A stretch of 25,197 nucleotides of DNA, from assembly GCA_017302015.1 (NCBI GenBank), contig JAFLEE010000075.1, positions 1 to 25,197 of the forward strand, read 5' to 3'. Below are positions 14,966 to 22,385 of the stretch, one piece after another (position 1 is the first letter of the stretch; the number at the start of each line of letters is the position of its first letter). The translations under genes were made by a program, and so were the position numbers. Origin of the DNA: Spirochaetota bacterium (GTDB lineage: Bacteria; Spirochaetota; UBA12135; COTS27; JAFLEE01). Under the pieces are notes generated by a model. That model saw nothing but the letters and a program-made list of their open reading frames with translations, ran no database searches and was not told the DNA's origin.

Positions 14966-15814
14966 CTAGCCGACCTTCGGAAGCACCTGCCCCTCTAGCG
15001 AGGCCGTCGGAATATCGGTGATGAGCGCATTTCCCGGGGTGTGCACGATCATCAAGGGAAGTTTCGCCGCCCGCGCCACGAGGCTTGGGGTGATCCCGCA
15101 GGCCCAGTAATAGCGGTCATGGCCCGCTTCGGGCCGACCGCCCCCCTTGAAGGGGAGGTACGGTTTCTCCTCATCGACGATCCCCAAAGCGGCGGGATCG
15201 TTTTTCCCGAGGGGCGCCCCGTGGCACCAGGGGAAGCGCGCGGAGGTTTCGGCCACCCTCGCCCCGAGGGCGCCCGGATAGGCGCGCATGGTGACGGCGA
15301 TGGGGCCCCGGTAGGGCCCGACGGGTTTGACATCCATTCCGGTGAGGTAGATGCAGGGTCCCCAGGCGGGGCCCATTCCTTTCGCAGTGAGATAGCCATC
15401 GAGGGAAACGCTGGAACCCACGAGGAAGGTGACGGTCTCCTTCGTGAAGAGTTCCTTGACCTCGCTCACCGAACCCCGGTGCTCCCCGGCGACGATGACA
15501 TCGTAGGAACGCAAGTCGGTGCGGATATCCAGGGCGGCGGCGAAATCGGGGTGGGCCGTCTCCCCCGCGGGGAGCATGCCCAGAAGCGGGCAAGGCACCG
15601 GGTTGGCCTCGCAGAACTCGCGGAAGGCCCCGGCATGGTCGCGGTGCATCATCACCGTATTCACGCACAAGTACCCGCCTAGGGCATCGCTGGCGAAACC
15701 CGAAAGCCGGTTCTCGCGGCAGGCCAGGCGCACCTCGAGGGGAGTGCGGAACGCCCCGGCGGCCTGGCTCCCCCCATCGAGCCCGCAATCGGGGATCGGC
15801 CGCCCCCCGCTCAC
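14966..15814 (-). CDS. DUF1445 / D-glutamate-cyclase-like putative hydro-lyase
   Basis: The protein has 282 residues, near the family norm of about 265. Family landmarks are VNTVMMHRDHAGAFREFC (51-68), NPVPCPLLGM (71-80), ARFPWCHGAPLGKNDP (192-207), RYYWACGITPS (234-244) and IVHTPGNALITDI (256-268). Members include UPF0317/YcsI-type proteins and the mitochondrial D-glutamate cyclase domain, which converts D-glutamate to 5-oxo-D-proline. The normally conserved GCSFSFE loop reads GSSVSLD (133-139), so substrate may differ. The start is GTG 15814, overlapping the TGA of the upstream isomerase gene (GTGA), a typical coupled start. An ATG within 15740-15780 is out of frame. Confidence 0.85.
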   Translation of the reverse strand: MSGGRPIPDCGLDGGSQAAGAFRTPLEVRLACRENRLSGFASDALGGYLCVNTVMMHRDHAGAFREFCEANPVPCPLLGMLPAGETAHPDFAAALDIRTDLRSYDVIVAGEHRGSVSEVKELFTKETVTFLVGSSVSLDGYLTAKGMGPAWGPCIYLTGMDVKPVGPYRGPIAVTMRAYPGALGARVAETSARFPWCHGAPLGKNDPAALGIVDEEKPYLPFKGGGRPEAGHDRYYWACGITPSLVARAAKLPLMIVHTPGNALITDIPTASLEGQVLPKVG

Positions 15815-16632
15815 TGGAAGAGTTCCCGGAAGAAGGCGGCCTCCGCCGGCAGGGCCCCTCGGAATTCCTCCTCGCTGCGGGTCTGGTACTCGGCATGGAT
15901 CGAGACCGGACCCTCGAAGGCGAGGTTTCGCAGGGTCGCGGCCACCGAGGGCCACGAAACCATCCCACGTCCCGCTTGGGCCCAAACCTTCGTATTCGAC
16001 CCATCGGCGTTCTTGGCCTTGACGACGTCTTTCACCCCGACGGCCGCGAGGTACGGCCCCGCGATGGCGCAGGCCAATTCGAAGGGCTCTCCCTCGGCTT
16101 CCAGGTGCCCCGCATCGAGGTAGGTGCCGATCCACTCGGGATCCAACCCCTCGAAGAGCAGGCGCTGGGCCGAGGCGTTCGCGCCCAGGTACCAGGCGCC
16201 CCCCGTCTGGGAATGGGTGTGGTAGAGGATGCGTACCCCGTATTCCCGGCCGAGCTTTTCCCAAGCCTTAAGGCGCGCCCGGGATTCTCCCAGGGCGGCA
16301 TCGAAGGACGCATGCTTCTTCGGATCGAAATGCATATAGCCGAGTTTTAGTCGGCGCACTCCCGACTTGTCCATCGCCGAGAGGATCGCCTTCGCCACCG
16401 GCATCCCCGCATCCACCAGGTCGGCGGGACCGGTGACCATCGGGACGGAGAGCCCCCCGGCCGCGAGGCTCTTCACCCAAAGCGGCAAGGCTTCCGCCGC
16501 GTTGTCGGGAGTTACCCCGAGCCCCGGCCGCACCGCCAGGTCGAACCCATCCAATTTCAACGCCTGCCCCCGGCGCAGAAAATCATCCAGGGAGTCCTTG
16601 GGGAAATGCTTGCTGAATAGAACGAGTTTCAT
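15811..16632 (-). CDS. Sugar phosphate isomerase/epimerase-type TIM-barrel protein
   Basis: The protein has 273 residues and belongs to the xylose-isomerase-like TIM-barrel family. Visible metal or substrate positions include YHTHS (137-141), TYLDAGH (D173, H176), VGVKDVV (K201, D202) and IHAEYQ (E248). Relatives include inosose dehydratase, ketose epimerases and hydroxypyruvate isomerases, so the substrate stays open. ATG 16632 has AGGAG about 9-10 bases upstream. It overlaps the DUF1445 gene by four bases and follows the D-2-hydroxyacid dehydrogenase by 117 bases, which carry a perfect hairpin. Together these suggest metabolism of a sugar acid or keto-acid. Confidence 0.87.
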   Translation of the reverse strand: MKLVLFSKHFPKDSLDDFLRRGQALKLDGFDLAVRPGLGVTPDNAAEALPLWVKSLAAGGLSVPMVTGPADLVDAGMPVAKAILSAMDKSGVRRLKLGYMHFDPKKHASFDAALGESRARLKAWEKLGREYGVRILYHTHSQTGGAWYLGANASAQRLLFEGLDPEWIGTYLDAGHLEAEGEPFELACAIAGPYLAAVGVKDVVKAKNADGSNTKVWAQAGRGMVSWPSVAATLRNLAFEGPVSIHAEYQTRSEEEFRGALPAEAAFFRELFQ

Positions 16633-16681
16633 GGATGTCGACTCCTCAGGCGCGCGCCAGCTTGGATTTTCTCGAGATCAT

Positions 16682-16702
16682 GGGGATGCACAGCGCATCC
16701 CC
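16682..16702. repeat. Intergenic stem-loop
   Basis: GGGGATGC (16682-16689) pairs perfectly with GCATCCCC (16695-16702) around a five-base loop. It lies between the D-2-hydroxyacid dehydrogenase and isomerase genes of one minus-strand run. No T-run follows on either strand, so partial attenuation or RNA processing is more likely than full termination. Confidence 0.5.
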
Positions 16703-16749
16703 CCGTTCCCCGTGAGGGGGGTGGGACCGTCCCCGGTGCCCGTCGGTCC

Positions 16750-17790
16750 TCAGGCCATCTTGGCCAGCATGGCCTCGGTCACGCCGTACTTGGGCTTCTT
16801 CCCGGAGAAGGCCCGCTCCAATTCGCTGATTGCCTGGAAGCCGTTGCGCAAATACTGCCCGGCCCCGGCGATATGGGGGGTGAGCACCACATTGGCCATG
16901 CGCCGCAGCGGATTATCGGCCGCGGGCGGTTCGGGGTGCGTGACATCGAGGAAGGCGAACAGATCGCCCTTTTGGAGGCGCGCGATGAGGGCGGCCTCGT
17001 CGACGAGGCGGCCCCGGGCGGTATTCACGAAGATGCACCCCGGCTTCAAGGCGCCGAGGAAGGCCGCGTTGATCATGCCGGCCGTGGCGTCGATATCCGG
17101 GGCGTGGAGCGTCACCGCGTCGGCGCGCTGGGCGATCTCGTCGAGGCCCGCCTTCCGCGCGCCCAATTTGCGGGCGTCGACCTCGCTGAGGAACGGATCG
17201 TGGACGAGCACCTCCGCCTCGAAGCGCTGCAGATGGCCGAGCACCAGGCGTCCGACGAAACCGGCGCCCACCACGCCGATGGTGCGGCGGTAGATGGAGT
17301 TCGTGCCGGGGTGGTTATTGTTCCAGCCTCCATCCCGCTGCGTCGCGGCCGCCGAGGTCAAGATTCCCCGCAGGCCGAAGATCAGGCAACCCAAGGCCAT
17401 CTCCGCCACCGGATAGGCGAGGCACGAGGCCGCCGAGGTCACGATGACTTTCCGTTTCCAGATCGCCTCGCTCACCACGGGCTTCACCGAGCCCGCCGAG
17501 TGGGCGAGGATCCTCAGTTTCGGGGCCGCTTCCAGGAGATCCGCGGTGAGGGCGGGGGTTCCCCACCCGGTGATGACGCCGTCGGCGCCCGCCAAAACGC
17601 GCTTCGCCGCATCGGGCGTCCAGGACTCCGGGGTTTCGGTGGCGACCTCGAACCCCTTGCGCAGGCGGGCCCAGGCATCCGGGCACATGACGCGCGATTC
17701 CGAGCCGCGGCTCAGCAGCACCGCGATGCGCGGTTTCGCGCCGGATTTTTTCCCCGCCGTTTTTTTCCCCGCCGTTTTCTTCTTCGCCAT
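16750..17790 (-). CDS. D-2-hydroxyacid dehydrogenase (NAD-dependent) with Lys-rich N-terminal extension
   Basis: The protein has 346 residues. The NAD fold motif VVGAGFVG lies at 173-180. Catalytic residues are R259 (NTARGRLVDEAAL), E286 (DVTHPEP) and H306 (LTPHIAGAG). The family reduces 2-keto acids to D-2-hydroxy acids, including glyoxylate/hydroxypyruvate reductases and phosphoglycerate dehydrogenases. Residues 2-19 form an unusual basic tail (AKKKTAGKKTAGKKSGAK) containing two copies of a 15-base repeat. I chose ATG 17790 because AAGGAG lies 5 bases before it; an upstream in-frame start at 17892 has no such site. It heads a run with the isomerase and DUF1445 genes, and faces a divergent AraC regulator. 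Confidence 0.92.
   Translation of the reverse strand: MAKKKTAGKKTAGKKSGAKPRIAVLLSRGSESRVMCPDAWARLRKGFEVATETPESWTPDAAKRVLAGADGVITGWGTPALTADLLEAAPKLRILAHSAGSVKPVVSEAIWKRKVIVTSAASCLAYPVAEMALGCLIFGLRGILTSAAATQRDGGWNNNHPGTNSIYRRTIGVVGAGFVGRLVLGHLQRFEAEVLVHDPFLSEVDARKLGARKAGLDEIAQRADAVTLHAPDIDATAGMINAAFLGALKPGCIFVNTARGRLVDEAALIARLQKGDLFAFLDVTHPEPPAADNPLRRMANVVLTPHIAGAGQYLRNGFQAISELERAFSGKKPKYGVTEAMLAKMA
17746..17775. repeat. Two-copy perfect 15-base tandem repeat
   Basis: TTTTTTCCCCGCCGT occurs twice head to tail (17746-17760, 17761-17775) inside the 5' end of the hydroxyacid dehydrogenase gene and encodes the repeated TAGKK units. Being a multiple of three, copy change by slippage would keep the frame. 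Confidence 0.8.
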
Positions 17791-17887
17791 AATCGCTCCT
17801 TTTTTAAATCGAGGCGGATCCCGAGACCGCCCTTCGATCTTGTCATCAAATGATGGGACAAGACGGAACGCTTGTAAAGGATAAACA

Positions 17888-17906
17888 TGCATTAATCGCC
17901 TGCATT
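17888..17906. promoter_or_regulatory. Candidate operator for the divergent AraC regulator
   Basis: TGCATT occurs as a direct repeat at 17888-17893 and 17901-17906, a 13-base period. The site lies in the AT-rich 148-base gap between the hydroxyacid dehydrogenase and AraC genes. AraC proteins often bind direct half-site repeats, though usually at about 21 bases, so this is only suggestive. Confidence 0.25.
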
Positions 17907-17938
17907 TTGTCTATTTTTATGGCAATATCCATGCTTAC

Positions 17939-18778
17939 ATGTACAAATCGCTTGTCCGGGAACAGGTCCGAGAAGTCCCTTCGCGTTTCAACTGCCGCAT
18001 CCAGCACCTTTCCTGGGAGGAAGTCTCCGGCGGGATGAAGCCCGAGGCCCGGGGGAAACGCGCCCACGTCCCCCCCCACTCCCATCCGTTCTGGCAGCTC
18101 GAGTTCGTGGCCCAGGGCGCCGTGCGGGCGGAAGCCGGCGGGAAATCCTATCCCCTCGTGGCCGCCACGGCGCTCCTCATCCCCCCGGGCGTCCTCCACC
18201 GCTTTTGGTACGAGGAACCGCATATCTTCCTTTCGGTGAAGTTCACCCTGGTCGGGGGGAAACTCAGCGAGGCTCGCCTGATCGAACCGGGGAGCCTCCC
18301 GGGTTCGCTCCTGGCCGAATTAGGGCGCCTCCTCGACCGGGAGGGCGGGATCGAGCGAGTCGCCACCCTCCTTCCCCTCGCCGACCAATTGCTCGGCGCC
18401 CTCGTCCTCGCGGCCTCGCTCCATGAAGATCCCGGCCCGGCCCAGGCCTCCCAAGATCCCCTGGACCGCATCCCCGACCTCATCGCGCGGAGGCCCGAAC
18501 TCGCGGCGAGCGTGTCCGACCTCGCCCGGGAATTAAAGCGCTCCCCCGGCCATCTCTCGGGCCTCTTCAAGAAGCGCCACGGCAAAGCCCTCAAGGCCTG
18601 GCTCGACGGGGAGCGGGCCGAAGCCGCCGCCTCGCGCCTCGCCTGGTCCGATCTTTCCATCGCGGAGATCAGCCGGCGCTTGGGCTTCCCCGATCCGCTC
18701 ACCTTCTCCCATTTTTTCAGGAGGGTGAAGGGGATGGGGCCCCGGGCCTGGCGAAAGCGCGCCGCCCGGCCCCGCTGA
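17939..18778 (+). CDS. AraC-family transcriptional regulator
   Basis: The protein has 279 residues. Residues 35-110 form a cupin-type sensor (HVPPHSHPFWQLEFV at 43-57, then LIPPGVLHRFWYE at 80-92). Residues 185-275 hold two helix-turn-helix motifs (VSDLARELKRSPGHLSGLF; IAEISRRLGFPDPLTFSHFFRR). It is divergent from the hydroxyacid dehydrogenase/isomerase/DUF1445 run and is its likely regulator, responding to the pathway substrate. ATG 17939 lacks a Shine-Dalgarno; a shorter start at 18035 (MKPEARG) has GGAGG-like bases upstream but would lose part of the sensor N-terminus. The gene ends four bases before the stop of the convergent unknown gene. Confidence 0.9.
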   Translation: MYKSLVREQVREVPSRFNCRIQHLSWEEVSGGMKPEARGKRAHVPPHSHPFWQLEFVAQGAVRAEAGGKSYPLVAATALLIPPGVLHRFWYEEPHIFLSVKFTLVGGKLSEARLIEPGSLPGSLLAELGRLLDREGGIERVATLLPLADQLLGALVLAASLHEDPGPAQASQDPLDRIPDLIARRPELAASVSDLARELKRSPGHLSGLFKKRHGKALKAWLDGERAEAAASRLAWSDLSIAEISRRLGFPDPLTFSHFFRRVKGMGPRAWRKRAARPR

Positions 18779-18782
18779 GGGC

Positions 18783-19868
18783 CTAGACCCCCGTATCCGA
18801 TTCGGCCATGCGGGCGCTCAGGTCTTTGAGGAGCCCGACGCACAGGGCCGCATGGCGCTTATATTCCGGCGGTTCATGGAGCGCCGCCTGGCGATGGGTC
18901 TTAAGCCAATCCCAGGCGGTGCGCACCTCCCCCAGATAGCGGAAGGCGGGGCGGAAGAAGGCGGCGGTGCACGCCGCCGCGGGCACATCGTGGCGCGTCT
19001 CGGAGAGGAGTTTCAGGAGCAATTCGCTATTGGCGAAGAGCGGCGCGAAGAGGATGCGGCGCTTGCCGCTATAGCCGCTCTCGTCCTGGTAGACGCAGGG
19101 GACGATCGGGAGCGCGGGATGGCGATCGCGCTCGAGTTCGGCGCGCAGGAGGGCGAGGAGTTCGCTAAACGGCTCGCGAAAGGCCTTGAACGATTCGAGG
19201 CTGACGAAGCCCCGGCGCAGCACCATGCGGTAATCGCCGTTGTCCTCCTCTTCGCTACCCAGGGTGCCCAAGGATTTCTTGAGGCGCCCCAGGAAGCCGG
19301 TCTCCTTCGGCGCGTGCTCTTCCTTCGCGAAGGCCTCCATTTCTTCCCGGTCCACGCGGTAGGAATCCAGTTCCTCCGCCACCGCCTGCTCGAGCCGAAG
19401 CCGCTCTTCCAGGCTCACCGATAGGGGCGCCGGGGGCGTCTCGCCGGTCGCCGGGGATTCCGAAGTCGAGGGCGCGACCGGTTGGCTCAGGGCCGCTTCG
19501 CTGCGCACCGCCTCGAGCCAACGGATCATCTGCTCGCACGATTCCTTCAGTTTGTGCCAGCTGGGCCGGCTGACGAACTTGCTCGTCTCGATGAGGTCGG
19601 TGACCACCTTCTTCACCGTCTCCAGATGGGGCAGGTGGCGGCGGCCCAGCACGGTCCCGATCTCGGCGAGCATCCCGGGGTTGCCCGCCAAGCGCTTGTT
19701 CCAGAGGATGGCTTCCTCGCGCAAATCCGCGTATTCCCCGCGCAGGCGATTGATCTGGGCCTTGAACGCGTCGTGGTAGGTGAGTTCCTCGAGGGCCTTT
19801 CGGTAGTCCTCGCCGAAATGCCCGATGAATTGGGATAGGTTTTTCAGCGTTTCAGGCCCGACGGTCAT
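18783..19868 (-). CDS. Unrecognised 361-residue protein
   Basis: I do not recognise a family. Residues 1-125 look wholly helical with heptad-like stretches (ALEELTYHDAFKAQINRLRG). Residues 128-150 are a Pro/Ser/Thr/Ala linker. Residues 152-210 are very acidic and basic (EELDSYRVDREEMEAFAKEE), and 212-361 a globular helical part with LPIVPCVYQDESGYSGKRRI (253-272). There is no signal peptide or membrane segment, so it is presumably cytoplasmic. ATG 19868 has GGAG at 7 bases. It is followed by the convergent AraC gene with only a four-base gap and preceded by a 186-base gap from prmA. GC and codon use look like the neighbours, so it is probably a real gene. Confidence 0.75.
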   Translation of the reverse strand: MTVGPETLKNLSQFIGHFGEDYRKALEELTYHDAFKAQINRLRGEYADLREEAILWNKRLAGNPGMLAEIGTVLGRRHLPHLETVKKVVTDLIETSKFVSRPSWHKLKESCEQMIRWLEAVRSEAALSQPVAPSTSESPATGETPPAPLSVSLEERLRLEQAVAEELDSYRVDREEMEAFAKEEHAPKETGFLGRLKKSLGTLGSEEEDNGDYRMVLRRGFVSLESFKAFREPFSELLALLRAELERDRHPALPIVPCVYQDESGYSGKRRILFAPLFANSELLLKLLSETRHDVPAAACTAAFFRPAFRYLGEVRTAWDWLKTHRQAALHEPPEYKRHAALCVGLLKDLSARMAESDTGV

Positions 19869-20054
19869 GCGGGGTCTCCAGTCGCTTCCAAGCTCGCTCT
19901 CCCTAGCTTCGACAAGGTCAGGAAAGGGCTTAGCACGAAATCACGGCCCCGATTCCTGGGGGGCCACCCGGCCGCGCTCCCAGGCGCGCTTTCGCTTCGG
20001 GCGCGCGCAGCCCTAGGGGGGCTTTCCCCATCATTTCGGGCCTGGAAAGTCGCC

Positions 20055-20915
20055 TTAGGGCCTACCGCAGCTTAGCCCCCACCATCCCCCCTCTTCCACC
20101 CATTCGCCCACGCGCCAACCCCGTCGCCCCAATTTTTCCGTCACCCCTGCCTTTCCTTCCGGGTGGATCCCGGAGAGGATGAGCGTGCCCCCGGGCGCGA
20201 GCATCCCGGCCAGACGGTCATCCTCCAAAAGTCGCAGCAGGATCTCGGAGACGATATTCGCGATGATGAGGTCGAAGGCCTTCCCGAGGGGGACCGAATC
20301 CAGGAGATCCGATTGGAATAATTGGATGCCGGTCTCCCGATTTTCCGCCACGGTCTCCCGGGCCCGGCTCACCGCCATCGGGTCATTGTCGCAGGCGAGG
20401 GTCTCCCCCGCCCCGAGGCGCACGGCGAGGAGCGCGAGGATGGCCGTGCCGCAACCCACATCCAGCACCCTCCCCCCCGGTTTCACCTGGCGTGCGACCA
20501 ATCGGGCCGCCAAGCGCGTCGTGGCGTGGTGCCCGGTGCCGAAGGCGAAGCCCGGCACCACGCGGATCGACGGCAGGCCGGGGTCAAGGTCCCGGTCGGG
20601 ATAGGGGTTCACCCAGAGGCCCCCGGCGAGTTCGAAGGGCTCCAGGCTATCGATCCAGGTCTTGATCCAATCGATGGCGTCCTTCTCGATGCGGTCGACG
20701 GGGCGGCACCCGTACTCCGCCAGGAACGCGGCGAGTTCCGCCTCCGTCGGGGCGCCGTCGCCCTCGTGGAAGACCAGGTGCAGGGTCGGGGAAAGCCCCG
20801 GGGCGAACTCGATGAAATAACTCCCGAAGCCGCGGCCCAAGAGGGCCCCTTCGATCTCCTCCTCGCGTTCGGGCGGGAAGGAAAAGATCCAGTCGACGCT
20901 GCGCGGCGTGATCAT
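20055..20915 (-). CDS. prmA: Ribosomal protein L11 methyltransferase
   Basis: The protein has 286 residues. The N-terminal substrate-binding part (1-105) is followed by a class-I methyltransferase domain. Family signatures are VVPGFAFGTGHHATTRL (119-135), SAM motif LDVGCGTAIL (151-160), LACDNDPMAV (173-182) and LIIANIVSEIL (216-226). PrmA uses SAM to trimethylate lysines and the N-terminus of ribosomal protein L11. The internal ATG 20915 overlaps the pdxA TGA (20912) by four bases (ATGA), a translationally coupled start that fits the PrmA N-terminus. The same frame stays open far upstream but that sequence is antisense to nothing useful and overlaps pdxA out of frame. Confidence 0.92.
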   Translation of the reverse strand: MITPRSVDWIFSFPPEREEEIEGALLGRGFGSYFIEFAPGLSPTLHLVFHEGDGAPTEAELAAFLAEYGCRPVDRIEKDAIDWIKTWIDSLEPFELAGGLWVNPYPDRDLDPGLPSIRVVPGFAFGTGHHATTRLAARLVARQVKPGGRVLDVGCGTAILALLAVRLGAGETLACDNDPMAVSRARETVAENRETGIQLFQSDLLDSVPLGKAFDLIIANIVSEILLRLLEDDRLAGMLAPGGTLILSGIHPEGKAGVTEKLGRRGWRVGEWVEEGGWWGLSCGRP

Positions 20916-21931
20916 GGGCGCGCCCCCGCCCCGAAGAGGCGGACCGCCGCGAGGATCGCCTCCACCATGGAGCCGTGCTCCGCCACGCCCTTCCCCGCGA
21001 TGTCGAACCCGGTGCCGTGGTCGACGCTCGTGCGCACCACCGGCAGCCCGAGGGTCACGTTCACCGAAGAGCCCTTGGCGAGCATCTTGAGGGGGATGAG
21101 GCCCTGATCGTGGTAGCAGGCCACCACCGTGGCGTACTTGCCCTTGGCCACGCTGACGAAGGCCGAGTCCGCGGCGAGGGGGCCCTCGATGGAACGCCCT
21201 TCCGCCCTGAGTTTTTCGGCCACCGCGGCGATGACGGCGTCTTCCCCCCCGAAGAGCCCGCCCTCCCCGGCGTGGGGATTGAAGCCCATCACCGCGAGTG
21301 GCTTCCCATCCCCGTGGAGATCCTGCAGGAGCGCGCCGTGGCGCAACGCGCGCTCGATCACCCGGGGGGTGAGGGCCCCGGAAACCCGGGCCACCCCGAG
21401 GTGGGTGGTCATGAGCACGAGGTTGAAAAACGGCGATGTGAACGCCATGGAAATTTCGGGCGCGCCCAGGGCCTCGCCGTAGAACTCCGTGTGCCCGATG
21501 AAGCCCGGCTTCACGAGATCGATAGATTCCTTGCACACCGGCGCCGTGCAAACCCCGTCGGCCCCGCCCGCCTTGAGGATCTGAATGGACCGCTCCAGGA
21601 TGGCCAAGGCGTGGCCCCCGGCCTCCCGACTGACGGCCCCGAGGGGCGCACTTCCTCCCGCGACCTCCACCAGGCTCCACCGGGGCCCTTCGGTTCCCCG
21701 GATCCCCTCCCCATCCCATCGGATGCCTTCCCAAACGCCGGCCGGGCAGGCAGAAAAGACCCCGCGCGATCCGAGCACCGCGACCGAAAGCCCATCCTTC
21801 TCGAAATGCTCCCGGACCTTCTTCTCCGAAGGCGTCCGCGGACGGCTGACCGCCGCGATCGTCTTGAGGACCACCTCCGGCCCGATCCCCGCCGGATCCC
21901 CCGCCGTCACAAGAAGTCTCATCGTTTTCAT
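20912..21931 (-). CDS. pdxA: 4-hydroxythreonine-4-phosphate dehydrogenase
   Basis: The protein has 339 residues, normal for PdxA. The N-terminus carries TAGDPAGIGPE (9-19). Metal ligands match the family: H147 (IGHTEF), H220 (FNPHAGEGG) and H274 (CYHDQGLIPLKM). DHGTGFDIAGKG (304-315) is the C-terminal signature. It oxidises 4-phosphohydroxy-threonine with NAD in the DXP-dependent pyridoxal-phosphate pathway. ATG 21931 has AGGTG at 7 bases; a second ATG nine bases downstream (MRLL) is less well placed. It is followed by prmA with a four-base overlap. PLP made by this pathway would feed CysM, but the genes are far apart and no link is implied. Confidence 0.93.
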   Translation of the reverse strand: MKTMRLLVTAGDPAGIGPEVVLKTIAAVSRPRTPSEKKVREHFEKDGLSVAVLGSRGVFSACPAGVWEGIRWDGEGIRGTEGPRWSLVEVAGGSAPLGAVSREAGGHALAILERSIQILKAGGADGVCTAPVCKESIDLVKPGFIGHTEFYGEALGAPEISMAFTSPFFNLVLMTTHLGVARVSGALTPRVIERALRHGALLQDLHGDGKPLAVMGFNPHAGEGGLFGGEDAVIAAVAEKLRAEGRSIEGPLAADSAFVSVAKGKYATVVACYHDQGLIPLKMLAKGSSVNVTLGLPVVRTSVDHGTGFDIAGKGVAEHGSMVEAILAAVRLFGAGARP

Positions 21932-22192
21932 TCGCTTACACCTATTTATCCCATCACCATCGCATGCGGAGCCAAAAGTCTTCGAAGCCGAAAATCGTAC
22001 CTCAAACCCGGTCGCATCACCGAGAACTGCGAGACTAGGCTCCAGCCATTTCTACGGGCGCCGTAAGCCCGGATTCAAGTCATTCCACCGGGCGCAGCGA
22101 GTCGGGAATCCTTTTCAAAATGGAATCCGAAAAAAAGGATCCCTGACAAGCCGAAATGCCAAATTGACACCCTCTTCTCCCCAACCCCCTTC

Positions 22193-22210
22193 AAAAGGCG
22201 CAAGCCTTTT
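22193..22210. terminator. Stem-loop with GNRA-type tetraloop, possible terminator
   Basis: AAAAGGC (22193-22199) pairs perfectly with GCCTTTT (22204-22210) around GCAA. With A and T runs on both sides it can act in either direction. For the minus strand it would end transcripts coming from bactofilin through the long inverted repeat. The stem is short (seven pairs, four of them A-T), so strength is uncertain. Confidence 0.5.
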
Positions 22211-22211
22211 A

Positions 22212-22382
22212 CCTGGTCCTCGCCGGTGCAAGCCCATCCAAGGCGACCTGCAGGCGTCCCTGGAGGCTCGCATCAGCGCCCCCCCCCTAAAACCGCAAGC
22301 GAGTACCCCCGCGGGCGCTGCGGCGAGCCGGAAGGGATGCTTGCAGGTCGCCGGGTACGGGAAAGCCCGGCGAGAGACCAGG
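22212..22382 (+). repeat. Long imperfect hairpin (about 170 nt), candidate structured RNA
   Basis: Four stacked helices line up in register. 22212-22226 pairs with 22367-22382 (15 pairs, one bulged A). 22242-22261 pairs with 22333-22352 (20 pairs, two of them G-U). 22265-22271 pairs with 22323-22329 (7 pairs). 22274-22281 pairs with 22313-22320 (8 pairs). A 15/14-base internal loop separates the outer two helices. The two wobble pairs are G-U only if the plus strand is transcribed and become A-C on the minus strand, which favours a plus-strand RNA. Length and single central bubble recall 6S RNA, but I cannot confirm that. It fills the gap between pdxA and bactofilin and starts just after a small GNRA-loop hairpin. 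The rest of 21932-22192 shows no gene that I can support. Confidence 0.45.
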
Positions 22383-22385
22383 GTT

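Noticed and set aside
15815-16264. Upstream extension of the DUF1445 frame
   Set aside because: It overlaps the isomerase gene in another frame; the GTG at 15814 gives the family length.
19869-20054. GC-rich inverted repeat (GCGCGC pair near 19984-20006) as a terminator for prmA
   Set aside because: The stem is only six pairs with no T-run on the minus strand; I see no other feature in this gap.
20916-21734. Long upstream extension of the prmA frame
   Set aside because: It overlaps pdxA out of frame and reads as Arg/Gly-rich nonsense; the ATGA overlap start at 20915 fits PrmA.
22060-22115. tRNA-like stretch with a GATTCAAGTC T-loop-like piece
   Set aside because: The flanking bases do not form a T-stem or acceptor stem and no anticodon arm is visible.
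22164-22192. Perfect TTGACA as a promoter for the long hairpin RNA
   Set aside because: The bases 16-18 positions downstream are C-rich and do not resemble a -10 box, so a promoter cannot be claimed.
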